From the NCBI GenBank assembly GCA_964509505.1, contig CAZDYP010000188.1, forward strand, positions 1-9,264: DNA of 9,264 nt. Direction: 5' to 3'. Both the position numbers and the translations under genes were made by a program. The stretch is from CAZDYP01 sp964509505. GTDB taxonomy: Bacteria > Chloroflexota > Anaerolineae > JACRMK01. Positions within the stretch are counted from its first letter, which is position 1; each line of letters starts with the position of its first letter. The notes under the pieces are model-generated. The model did not search any database. It had not been told where the DNA came from and saw only the letters and a program-made list of their open reading frames with translations. Of this stretch, positions 1 through 6,234 are shown piece by piece.

Positions 1-671
1 TGCTTGTATTCGCTCGCCAATGCGATATCCGCTCGCGTACGATCTTGCAAACCCTGATACACGCCTGCTGTGCCAAACCCGACGACGATGGCGACGAGCC
101 ATAACGCCATGAAGATGATCATGCTCGCATACAGCCAAAATGGATCTTCACGCCAACTCCGTGGCGTGTTGATCGGGCGGAAGATGATTTGCTGCCTCGG
201 TTGGTTGAGCGTGGCGACGGGACGTTTTGCAGGCAGCTTGAGTGACGAGCCGCTCGTCCGCGCAGCAGGTGTGGTCAGACGTGGTTGGGATGTAGTGGCT
301 TGATTCGCTGCCACAGGCAATTGCGGTTTGGACGGCGCTTGTCCGTTCTTTGTCTTTTTGACGATGGGCAAGGTAGGTTGCGATTGCGCTGCTGATGACG
401 GCGCAGCAATTGGCGTGGGCGGGGTTGTCTCTGGCGAAGGGTTGACCGTCGGCGTTTGGGCTGGTAGGGTTTGGGGCGTCACGGCGCCAGCTGGCTTGGG
501 TAACGACGCCGACGAAATGGGCTTATTTGCTGCAGGGGTGTCTGTTTTCTGTTGTGGTGGTTGTGTGGGGACACGGAGTCCCGTTTGGCTTTGATCTTTG
601 AGGTATGCGCCACACTTCGGGCAAAAATCATAAGTGCCACGTGACATGGCGCCACACGCTTTACAGTGCAT
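1..671 (-). CDS. Zinc-ribbon, proline-rich, single-TM protein (C-terminus beyond window)
   Basis: Reading the minus strand from ATG at 671 gives 223 uninterrupted codons that run off position 1. The protein opens with a zinc ribbon, CxxC at residues 3-6 and CxxC at 17-20. A long low-complexity linker rich in Pro, Thr, Ala and Gln follows (about 28-165). One strongly hydrophobic segment lies at about 178-200 (FWLYASMIIFMALWLVAIVV), and the visible end is a charged stretch that looks like the beginning of a helical region. A purine-rich AAGGA lies just before the start, with a short spacing of 3 nt. The layout of cytoplasmic zinc ribbon, flexible linker, membrane anchor and extracytoplasmic domain resembles Chloroflexota proteins that end in TPR repeats, but the C-terminal domain is outside the window, so no function is assigned. 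It lies downstream of the DUF5107 gene on the same strand and may be co-transcribed with it. Confidence 0.8.
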   Translation of the reverse strand, partial: MHCKACGAMSRGTYDFCPKCGAYLKDQSQTGLRVPTQPPQQKTDTPAANKPISSASLPKPAGAVTPQTLPAQTPTVNPSPETTPPTPIAAPSSAAQSQPTLPIVKKTKNGQAPSKPQLPVAANQATTSQPRLTTPAARTSGSSLKLPAKRPVATLNQPRQQIIFRPINTPRSWREDPFWLYASMIIFMALWLVAIVVGFGTAGVYQGLQDRTRADIALASEYK

Positions 672-688
672 GAATCCTTCTCTACATA

Positions 689-758
689 GGCGCTAGGCGT
701 TAGCCGCTAGTCGCTAGCGCCTAACACTAATGACTAGCGCCTAGCGGCTAGCGACTAA
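689..758. repeat. Two opposed arrays of a 7-bp GNCGCTA unit (CTAG-rich intergenic repeat)
   Basis: Positions 689-716 are four consecutive 7-bp units: GGCGCTA, GGCGTTA, GCCGCTA, GTCGCTA. Positions 735-755 are three units in the opposite orientation: TAGCGCC, TAGCGGC, TAGCGAC. A further inverted unit (TAGCGCC) overlaps at 715-721. The halves can pair to form an imperfect cruciform or RNA hairpin. The array fills the gap between two minus-strand genes and reaches into the 3' end of the upstream one: the last codons and the TAG stop of the DUF5107 gene lie inside it. Heptameric intergenic repeats are known in other bacteria, for example the STRR sequences of cyanobacteria; I do not recognise this one as a named family. 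It may act as a processing or termination structure. Confidence 0.75.
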
Positions 759-2096
759 TGTCCACCGCTCGCTCCACATCAAGCTCATGGTGGGTGTCAA
801 TGTTATGTCGTCTTCGTGCCAAAACGTCTTATTCGGTCCGCCCCACAGCTCGAAGTATTGTGAGTCGCCGTCAGTATAAGAACGATCAGGAAATTGCAGA
901 CCAAACGCAAAGAGTTTCACACCTGCTACTTTGTCGGCAGGGAATGCGCGCAGGAGCCCCAATTTGCTTCGCGGATTGTACGCGCTGACAGATTGTCCAT
1001 TCAAATCATTAGCAAACACGCCTAACCAACTTTGCCAAGTGCGATACGCACCCAAGTTGATGCCTTGATAGATGGGCCACGTCATCGTTTGTTTTTCGCG
1101 CGGCAACCGCTGGTCGCCCGTGCTGTGCACCGTCACCGAGTTTGTTGGCAACACGAACTCCGTGTCAGGCGACATCGTCGCCGTTCCCAACGTCAGCATC
1201 GCATTCAACCAAAACTGGATACGCATCGGGCGCGCAGTTGGGTTGTGCAATTGCGCCGTGAGCGTCCACGACGGCTCGCCACGGCGCAAGGTTACGATGA
1301 TGGTCGTTTGCAAGCGATTAGCTGCATCCGCATCGCGCAACGTAATCCTTGCCGTTTCACTCTCAACCTGCGTGCGATACGACCACACACTGCCCCACTC
1401 GTAGCCATGCTCTTGCACAGGCACGGCCCACTCCATGCCGCCCACCGCCAACCACCAATTTTTGTCGGACTCGAACGGTCCCCAACGTGACGGCTTGACG
1501 ACAGGATTGTTATAGAAGATGGGTTGCTGTGTCGGTTTATAATAGGCTTGATACAAGCGCCCGCCCAATTCGGGCAAGAACACCAAATCCAGCAGCTCAT
1601 TCTCCACGTGTACTGCTTTGAACGCTTGTCGCTGCGGCGCTTCTTTGGCGGCTTCATAAGCCGCACGGTTCAATGTCGCAAAGGGCACACCCGTATTTGT
1701 ATCTATGCTCCAGGTCAAGTGCTTCGCATACGGATACACCAACAAATTGAGCGTCTCTTCTTGTATCCGCACCCCCGCCCGACCGTCCGAGCTCGCCGTT
1801 ACAGGCGGTGTGGGATGCGCAACCGTCGTGCGCGGCGTGGATGATGATGCCCGTGTGGGCATTGTCAATGGGTATGCGGCAGATGGCAGCGGCGATAGGG
1901 TGGGCGTGATGAGGGGTTGTGTCGTTGGCAGTCTCGTTGGCAAGGGGGTGGCAGTCTCGTTAGCAACCAATGACACAACCGTTGGGCGCGAAATCGCAGC
2001 TGATGGCGTTGGTGTGACATTCATCGCACACCCCAGACACCATATCCCCAAACAGGCGACGAAAACCCCTGTCCTAAGCCGTTGAGCGCATGGCAC
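741..2096 (-). CDS. DUF5107-domain lipoprotein
   Basis: 451 residues from a GTG start at 2096. An in-frame stop lies four codons upstream, and this start gives a good lipoprotein signal peptide: basic N-terminus, hydrophobic core, then C20-L21-G22 before lipidated Cys23. No clear Shine-Dalgarno site is seen. Residues about 28-100 are a Thr/Pro/Ser linker typical of surface-exposed proteins. The rest (about 105-445) resembles DUF5107, a beta-rich fold related to the galactose mutarotase/aldose epimerase group. It has the hallmark stretch VENELLDLVFLPELGGRLY, then the FYNNPVVKP and GGMEW segments. Family members are thought to bind sugars or to act as carbohydrate-active domains; the substrate here is unknown and no catalytic residues can be assigned. 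It is probably anchored on the outer face of the membrane. The last codons and the stop lie within the heptamer repeat, so the extreme C-terminus is not native family sequence. Confidence 0.85.
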   Translation of the reverse strand: MPCAQRLRTGVFVACLGIWCLGCAMNVTPTPSAAISRPTVVSLVANETATPLPTRLPTTQPLITPTLSPLPSAAYPLTMPTRASSSTPRTTVAHPTPPVTASSDGRAGVRIQEETLNLLVYPYAKHLTWSIDTNTGVPFATLNRAAYEAAKEAPQRQAFKAVHVENELLDLVFLPELGGRLYQAYYKPTQQPIFYNNPVVKPSRWGPFESDKNWWLAVGGMEWAVPVQEHGYEWGSVWSYRTQVESETARITLRDADAANRLQTTIIVTLRRGEPSWTLTAQLHNPTARPMRIQFWLNAMLTLGTATMSPDTEFVLPTNSVTVHSTGDQRLPREKQTMTWPIYQGINLGAYRTWQSWLGVFANDLNGQSVSAYNPRSKLGLLRAFPADKVAGVKLFAFGLQFPDRSYTDGDSQYFELWGGPNKTFWHEDDITLTPTMSLMWSERWTLVASR

Positions 2097-2138
2097 GATG
2101 GGAGATTATCGGAGAAATTCACGCATTGGTCAAAAGCC

Positions 2139-2167
2139 ATTATAGAATGGTTATGACAAGTTACGGT
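2139..2167 (-). promoter_or_regulatory. Candidate promoter of the DUF5107 gene (consensus -10, no -35)
   Basis: On the minus strand a perfect TATAAT lies at 2144-2139, about 43 bp upstream of the GTG start, which would give a leader of roughly 35 nt. The hexamer 17 bp further upstream (ACCGTA, 2167-2162) does not resemble TTGACA and lies inside a perfect palindrome. This fits a promoter that depends on, or is blocked by, a protein binding that palindrome. The -10 match is visible; its use is inferred. Confidence 0.45.
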
Positions 2168-2177
2168 GATACCGTAA
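2161..2177. promoter_or_regulatory. Perfect palindrome, operator-like (TTACGGT-N3-ACCGTAA)
   Basis: TTACGGT at 2161-2167 and ACCGTAA at 2171-2177 are exact reverse complements separated by GAT. A 7-bp half-site with 17-bp total length suits a dimeric helix-turn-helix regulator. It lies where the -35 element of the minus-strand promoter should be. No regulator can be named from the sequence. Confidence 0.45.
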
Positions 2178-2182
2178 GGTAT

Positions 2183-2349
2183 TTTCTTTAACGTCAAGGC
2201 GGGATAAGGTTGCGGGTGATTGAACATCACGCCGACTCACTGCGAAACCCGCCTGCGCAGGTTCAGCGCCAGCCGACGGAGGTCGGCTGGGCGCGGCATT
2301 GCGCGCGCATTGCCTTCGCTGTGGCTTATCCCGCATTCACGTTTCTTTA
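2183..2349. mobile_element. MITE-like element (2191-2341) with 8-bp target duplication
   Basis: TTTCTTTA occurs at 2183-2190 and again at 2342-2349, directly flanking a 151-bp segment. The segment has terminal inverted repeats: AACGTCAAGGCGGGATAAG at 2190-2208 matches the reverse complement of 2325-2343 at 17 of 19 positions, with the inner 10 bp (GCGGGATAAG) perfect. The outermost bases of this repeat overlap the direct repeats. Inside are a stem-loop with arms 2270-2277 and 2282-2289 (CAGCCGAC/GTCGGCTG, loop GGAG), a perfect CCTGCGCAGG palindrome at 2252-2261 and a small GTGAT/ATCAC hairpin at 2216-2230. It has no coding capacity. This is the classic form of a non-autonomous element moved in trans by a transposase. 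Eight-bp duplications occur in several IS families, so the family cannot be named. Confidence 0.72.
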
Positions 2350-2391
2350 GATCACAAACCACATCGTAAAAGTGATATGACCAGTGGGCTG

Positions 2392-2400
2392 TGTTATAAT
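2392..2400 (+). promoter_or_regulatory. Extended -10 promoter (TGTTATAAT)
   Basis: TATAAT at 2395-2400 is preceded at the right distance by TG (2392-2393), forming an extended -10 element that can work without a good -35; none is evident. Transcription would start near 2407, just ahead of the terminator hairpin at 2417-2450, and continue into the SPFH gene at 2485 if termination fails. Confidence 0.55.
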
Positions 2401-2416
2401 CTCGCCTAGTAAAAAC

Positions 2417-2450
2417 AAAAGACCCGTTAGCAATCAGCAATGGGTCTTTT
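2417..2450 (+). terminator. Intrinsic terminator (possible attenuator) in the SPFH leader
   Basis: AAAAGACCC (2417-2425) pairs perfectly with GGGTCTTTT (2442-2450), and the stem continues with GTT/AAT (one wobble) and GC/GC around a short loop. The 3' arm ends in a T run. On the opposite strand the 5' flank also gives a T-rich tail, so it could work both ways. It lies about 10 nt downstream of the predicted start site and 34 bp upstream of the SPFH start codon, in a gap between divergent genes where no gene needs a terminator. It may be a leader attenuator or end a short RNA. Confidence 0.6.
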
Positions 2451-2471
2451 ATTACCCAATCATAGATTGAC

Positions 2472-2476
2472 AGGAG
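2472..2476 (+). promoter_or_regulatory. Ribosome binding site AGGAG fixing the SPFH start at 2485
   Basis: AGGAG ends 8 nt before ATG 2485. This supports the internal ATG over the in-frame ATG at 2440, which lies inside the terminator stem and would put 15 residues ahead of the lipoprotein signal peptide. Confidence 0.7.
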
Positions 2477-2484
2477 TTGAGCCG

Positions 2485-3420
2485 ATGTTCAAAAAATTCA
2501 CCCCCTTGTGCGCGTTGTTAGTTATCGCATTGACCACCAGCGGTTGCTACTTCAACGAGGTTGTCAATACCAACGAAGTCGCTGTTAAGACCGATGGTGG
2601 GCGTATCGTGGATTGCGTCGGGCCGGGCGTCCATACTGATTTGTGGATTTTTGCTGGACTGAACAGAGTGCCTACCTCAGCCTTGACGTTCTCGGTTGCC
2701 GATAAAGAAGTCGCCACCAAAGACACACAGCTCGTTGGCATCGAAATCACCGTGCAGGTCAAACGCCAAACCAATTGCGACAACCTCAAAAATTTGCTGA
2801 CCAATTGGAGCAGCATTGCCACGAATGATACGCGTTTGCAAGAAACGGTCAGCGCTATCGTCAGTCAAGGCATCAAGATCGGCACGCGCTCCTTTACGTT
2901 GGAAGAGCTCCTCGACGACCGCGATGGCTTGGCGCTCCAAATCAAAAATGCGTTAGTGCCAGAAGCGTCCAAGTTCTCCGTAGAAGTTATTGCGATTGCG
3001 GTCAAAGACGTGCAGATTGACCCCGCGTATGCCAACGTCCTCAAAGAGAAGGCATTGCTCACAGCGAAGATTGACGCTGCCAAACGCCAACAAGACCTCA
3101 TTCGCCAAGAGTCGCTCAATCGCCAGCTGGAGCAAGATCAACGCGCGACCGAGCTCACCAAACAGCTCATCGCCGAGCAAGCCAAGAGCAACGTCGAGCT
3201 CGAAATCGCCAGCCGCGAAGGTCGCGTCATTGACGCCCGCAACAAAATCTACGCGACGAATCCTGCCGCACTCGAATTGAGACGCCTCGAATTGTTGAAG
3301 GACGTGCTAGGCAGTCGCTCCGTCATTTACATGATTCCGCAAGGCACGAGCCTCAACGTGATTCTCGGCGAACTGTCGGGCGGCATTGTGCCCATCAGCC
3401 CTACTGTGCCAACCAGATAA
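2485..3420 (+). CDS. SPFH/band 7 domain lipoprotein
   Basis: 311 residues. The N-terminus is a lipoprotein signal peptide: FKK, a hydrophobic core, then T18-S19-G20 before lipid-attachment Cys21. Residues about 24-185 look like an SPFH (stomatin/prohibitin/flotillin/HflKC, band 7) domain: EVAVKTDGGRIVDCVGPGVH, then the DKEVATKDTQLVGIEITVQV segment. A highly charged, Gln/Glu/Lys-rich coiled coil follows at about 185-255, and a C-terminal tail contains LELRRLELLKDVLG. SPFH proteins form membrane-associated ring or cage oligomers and often scaffold proteases or membrane microdomains. Usual members have an N-terminal transmembrane helix or hairpin; a cleaved, lipidated N-terminus would place this one on the outer membrane face. 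No protease or NfeD partner gene is adjacent. Expression probably depends on the extended -10 promoter and the terminator just upstream. Confidence 0.85.
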   Translation: MFKKFTPLCALLVIALTTSGCYFNEVVNTNEVAVKTDGGRIVDCVGPGVHTDLWIFAGLNRVPTSALTFSVADKEVATKDTQLVGIEITVQVKRQTNCDNLKNLLTNWSSIATNDTRLQETVSAIVSQGIKIGTRSFTLEELLDDRDGLALQIKNALVPEASKFSVEVIAIAVKDVQIDPAYANVLKEKALLTAKIDAAKRQQDLIRQESLNRQLEQDQRATELTKQLIAEQAKSNVELEIASREGRVIDARNKIYATNPAALELRRLELLKDVLGSRSVIYMIPQGTSLNVILGELSGGIVPISPTVPTR

Positions 3421-3429
3421 TATAAGAAA

Positions 3430-3561
3430 GTGTTTTGAAAATATAAGAGCGAGACCCTAATGGTTTCGCTGGCAAGCACCAAAGCATTTCACGCAGGCTG
3501 TCTGCGCAACTGGTGAACCCGCTTCGCCAGAAAAACCTTTAGGGTCTGAATTTCAAAACAC
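3430..3561. repeat. 132-bp inverted-repeat element between the SPFH and phosphoesterase genes
   Basis: GTGTTTTGAAA (3430-3440) is the exact reverse complement of 3551-3561. Further in, the AGACCCTAATGGTTT...CTGGC segment ending at 3473 matches the reverse complement of the segment from 3526 at 19 of 22 positions; the left arm carries an 8-nt insertion relative to the right. The centre contains a further stem with arms 3510-3517 and 3523-3530 (CTGGTGAA/TTCGCCAG, one wobble). The gap 3421-3605 holds no gene. No clear target duplication is seen at either end, so it is called a repeat rather than a mobile element. It could also end transcription of the SPFH gene. Confidence 0.65.
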
Positions 3562-3605
3562 TCGCTAAGGCAAGATTGTAATTTGCTCCAGCAACGAGGA
3601 GACTC

Positions 3606-4448
3606 ATGATTCGCATTGGTTGGATTAGCGACACCCATCTCGGACGCACGGGCATTGGACAGTGGAACAACCGCGAGCTGTACGACGAAGCGCCGCGCGT
3701 CGTCGCCGAGTTCTTGCAAAAGGCTGCTGCGCGCCAAGTTGACCTCATCGTGGTCACAGGCGACGTGACCGATCGAGGCACGCCCGAAGCGTTTCGCATA
3801 GCGCGCGCCGCCTTTGCCGACGCGTGCGCGCCCGTGCATTTCATGGCGGGCAACCACGACAAAATCCAAGACGAGCGGCTTTTCACTGCCTGGCTATCAA
3901 ATGGTCAGCGTAGCGAGACGGGCTGCTGGAGCACGAACGTCAACGGCTATCATTGCGTCTATCTTGATTTTCCGCGCACAGGCAAGACGTATGAGTTTCC
4001 CGACGCACATCTTGCCTGGTTGCGCGCCGACCTCGACGCGCAGCGCCAACTGTTCACGTTCATCTTCGGACATTATCCGTTGCTGCCCTACCCTGACGGC
4101 GGCAAAGCCTTGAATCGCAACGACCCTTACACAATGGAGGAACGCGCCGACATGCGCGAGCTCATCAGCCAACATCCGCAGGTGGTTGGCTACTTCAGTG
4201 GACATCACCACTATCAAGCCGTGCGACGCATTGGGCATTGGGTGCATGTCGTCGGCGCGGCGGCGATTGAGTATCCGATGCTGTATCACTGGTTGGAGTT
4301 CGACGGGCAGACGTTGCGGATGCAGTCTGAACCTTTTTCGGAGGAAGCGGCACGCGCGGCTTCATTAGTGGCAGGGCAGGAATGGGCTGCAGGTATAGAA
4401 TCAGATTGCCGTTTTGAGGTGACTTATGTCTCTCCCTCCACTCGTTGA
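3606..4448 (+). CDS. Calcineurin-like metallophosphoesterase
   Basis: 280 residues with all the standard metal-binding blocks of the calcineurin-like phosphoesterase superfamily. These are DxH (D9, H11), GDxxDRG (G52, D53, D56), GNHD (N83, H84, D85), GH (H156) and GHxH (G199-H200-H201-H202). These residues hold a dinuclear metal centre (usually Fe/Mn/Zn) that hydrolyses phosphomono- or phosphodiesters. The size and the opening ISDTHLG resemble class III cyclic-nucleotide phosphodiesterases (CpdA-like), but the substrate cannot be read from sequence. There is no signal peptide, so it is cytoplasmic. A GAGGAG ribosome site (3596-3601) lies 4 nt before ATG 3606. The 3' end overlaps the next gene by 23 bp, which indicates an operon with translational coupling. 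Confidence 0.9.
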   Translation: MIRIGWISDTHLGRTGIGQWNNRELYDEAPRVVAEFLQKAAARQVDLIVVTGDVTDRGTPEAFRIARAAFADACAPVHFMAGNHDKIQDERLFTAWLSNGQRSETGCWSTNVNGYHCVYLDFPRTGKTYEFPDAHLAWLRADLDAQRQLFTFIFGHYPLLPYPDGGKALNRNDPYTMEERADMRELISQHPQVVGYFSGHHHYQAVRRIGHWVHVVGAAAIEYPMLYHWLEFDGQTLRMQSEPFSEEAARAASLVAGQEWAAGIESDCRFEVTYVSPSTR

Positions 4449-5457
4449 CGAAATCAATCTACAAAAATATCTCAGCAACGCTGGGTGGGGCGACGCGCCC
4501 ATACGCGCCGAACGCATCGAAGCGGGTCACTCGAACCTGACGTTTCTCATCACGCATGGAAAAAAATCCTACGTGTTGCGTCGCCCACCGCGCCCGCCGT
4601 ACCTGCCGACGGCGCACGATGTCTTGCGCGAGCATCGCATCATCTCCGCGCTCGCCCAGACGACGTTCCCCGTGCCGCGCCCCCTCCTCGCGTGCGACGA
4701 TCCCAACGTGATTGGCGCGCCGTTCTATTTGATGGAGCGCGTGAACGGCGTCGTCATTTGCACTCAAATCCCGCCACAATTCGACGCGCGGCCCGACCGC
4801 CGCGCCATTGCCGACGAAGTGATTCGCACACTCGTCGCTTTGCACGCCGTTGACTACAATGCCATCGGTCTCGACAATCTCGGCAAGCCCGAAGGCTACA
4901 TCGCGCGGCAAGTCAAGCGTTGGATGGGACAGCTCGACGGCGCGCGCACCCGCGACATTCCTGAGCTGAGTGCAGTGGGCGCATGGCTGCAAGCCCATAT
5001 CCCAGAATCGCCTGCCGCCACACTGGTGCATGGCGACTATCGCATTGACAACCTGATGTTCGCGCCACAGTCGCCGCCGCGCGTCGTCGCCGTGCTCGAT
5101 TGGGAGATGTCCACCTTGGGCGACCCATTAGCTGATCTTGGTTACTTGTTGTCGTTCTGGCGTGAAGCAGGCGAAGCCCCCGCCACACCACTGCCCGACG
5201 ACATGGGCGATGTCACAGCACAAGCAGGCTTTCCCACGCGCGCGGAAATCGCTGCGCGCTATGCAGAACTGAGCGGACGCCAAGTCACCAACCTCACGTT
5301 CTACATCGTCCTCGCTATTTGGAAGCTTGCCATCTTACTCGAAGGCAGTTACAAACGCCATCAATTAGGCACCACCGACGACCCGTTCTTCGCGTTGCTC
5401 GGCGACGGCGTGCCAGCACTAGCTCGACGCGCGAAAGAAATGATTCAAGATACATGA
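4426..5457 (+). CDS. ACAD10/11-type phosphotransferase (APH family)
   Basis: 343 residues of the aminoglycoside phosphotransferase (APH) fold, in the subgroup that resembles the N-terminal kinase domain of ACAD10/ACAD11 and the stand-alone bacterial proteins near acyl-CoA dehydrogenase genes. Visible landmarks: the GHSNLTFLI nucleotide-loop region (34-42), YVLRRPP (49-55), AHDVLREHRI (63-72), the catalytic loop HGDYRIDN with D204 and N209, and the metal-binding LDWE (D225). Members are thought to phosphorylate hydroxy-acyl substrates; mammalian ACAD10/11 are linked to 4-hydroxy-acid breakdown. No acyl-CoA dehydrogenase gene is present in the window, so the substrate is unproven, and antibiotic resistance is unlikely. 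GAGGTG (4416-4421) precedes ATG 4426, which lies inside the end of the phosphoesterase gene. The TGA stop overlaps an ATGATG at 5454-5459. Confidence 0.88.
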   Translation: MSLPPLVDEINLQKYLSNAGWGDAPIRAERIEAGHSNLTFLITHGKKSYVLRRPPRPPYLPTAHDVLREHRIISALAQTTFPVPRPLLACDDPNVIGAPFYLMERVNGVVICTQIPPQFDARPDRRAIADEVIRTLVALHAVDYNAIGLDNLGKPEGYIARQVKRWMGQLDGARTRDIPELSAVGAWLQAHIPESPAATLVHGDYRIDNLMFAPQSPPRVVAVLDWEMSTLGDPLADLGYLLSFWREAGEAPATPLPDDMGDVTAQAGFPTRAEIAARYAELSGRQVTNLTFYIVLAIWKLAILLEGSYKRHQLGTTDDPFFALLGDGVPALARRAKEMIQDT

Positions 5458-5484
5458 TGCAAGATAAGCTATGCGTCCTGCATC
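5446..5484 (+). repeat. Direct repeat CAAGATA and stem-loop at the kinase/phosphatase junction
   Basis: CAAGATA occurs at 5446-5452 and 5460-5466, 14 nt apart. GATGCAAGA (5456-5464) pairs with TCCTGCATC (5476-5484) at 8 of 9 positions around an 11-nt loop. The structure spans the stop codon of the phosphotransferase gene and ends 11 nt before the chosen phosphatase start, so it could affect translation of that gene. It may be a remnant of an intergenic repeat; this is inference. Confidence 0.4.
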
Positions 5485-5495
5485 TTCACACAACC

Positions 5496-6176
5496 ATGAC
5501 CGAACCATCCCCTTTCCTCACCCGCCGCGAAGGCGCTTGTGAAATTTTTTTGATTCGACACGGCGACGCGACGCCTGAAGTGAATGGCTTCATCGCCGAC
5601 CATTACGACCATCAACCGTTGAACACACGCGGACGACAACAAGCTGCCAGACTTGCCGCACACTTGAAAGACATCGAGTTCGCCGCGCTGTATAGCAGTC
5701 CCCTCATTCGATGTGTTGAGACGATACAACCACTCGCTGCCGCCAAGAGCATGACGTTCACGCTCGCGCCCAACGCGCGCGAAATCATGCACGACGCCGA
5801 CGCGAAGCGCACGAATGGCCAAAACGCTTCGGATTACGTGGGCGCGTTTCAGGACGGCGGCGCGCGCATCGGCGCGTATGCGATGAAGCATGGCACATTT
5901 GACGGCTTGCCCGGCGCAGAGCCGCGCGCACGATTTCGCGCCCGTGTGCGCGACGCGATTGATGGGCTCGCCGCGCAACATGCGGGGCAGCGCATCGCCG
6001 TCGTTGCGCACGGCGGCGTCATCAACGTCTATGCGGCCGTCGTGCTTGGCTTAGAGCGCGACTTCTTCATGCCCATTCGCAACACGGCTATCAGCGTGAT
6101 GCGCATACACGGTGAGCGACGGATGTTGGTGACGTTGAACGATGTGTGCCATTTGCGCGAGATGCATACCACATAG
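5496..6176 (+). CDS. Histidine phosphatase family protein (phosphoglycerate mutase-like)
   Basis: 226 residues from ATG 5496. The histidine phosphatase signature is complete: FLIRHG with R21-H22-G23 (H22 takes the phosphate), LNTRGRQQA (42-50), SSPLIRCVET with R72 in the phosphate pocket, and VVAHGGVI with H172. The acid residue may be E96 (AREI). The family covers phosphoglycerate mutases and many small-molecule phosphatases; the substrate is not determined. An open frame extends upstream to 5319 inside the phosphotransferase gene. In-frame ATGs at 5454 and 5457 overlap that gene's stop and would allow coupled translation, but the extra residues resemble no family sequence, so 5496 is preferred. 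No strong ribosome site precedes any of these starts. Co-occurrence with an ACAD10/11-type kinase suggests that the two act on the same metabolite pool. Confidence 0.88.
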   Translation: MTEPSPFLTRREGACEIFLIRHGDATPEVNGFIADHYDHQPLNTRGRQQAARLAAHLKDIEFAALYSSPLIRCVETIQPLAAAKSMTFTLAPNAREIMHDADAKRTNGQNASDYVGAFQDGGARIGAYAMKHGTFDGLPGAEPRARFRARVRDAIDGLAAQHAGQRIAVVAHGGVINVYAAVVLGLERDFFMPIRNTAISVMRIHGERRMLVTLNDVCHLREMHTT

Positions 6177-6234
6177 ACTGGACAATCTGCTAAGCAACAT
6201 GCGCGAGGCAGCGCATGAGCGTCAATCCTACATC

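Noticed and set aside
70..594. Plus-strand frames of 77 and 88 codons near the left edge
   Set aside because: Both are antisense to the continuous zinc-ribbon/TM frame on the minus strand, which has clear CxxC motifs and a membrane segment.
689..758. CRISPR-like array
   Set aside because: The units are 7 bp with no spacers and they switch orientation halfway, which does not fit a CRISPR array.
2440..2484. In-frame upstream ATG extending the SPFH protein by 15 residues
   Set aside because: This ATG lies in the terminator stem, and the extension would sit ahead of a good signal peptide that has its own AGGAG site.
4459..5031. Open minus-strand frame of 190 codons opposite the phosphotransferase gene
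   Set aside because: Antisense shadow of a well-supported gene with no domain and no ribosome site.
5319..5495. Upstream extension of the histidine phosphatase frame
   Set aside because: It overlaps the conserved C-terminus of the phosphotransferase in another frame, and the added residues do not resemble the family.
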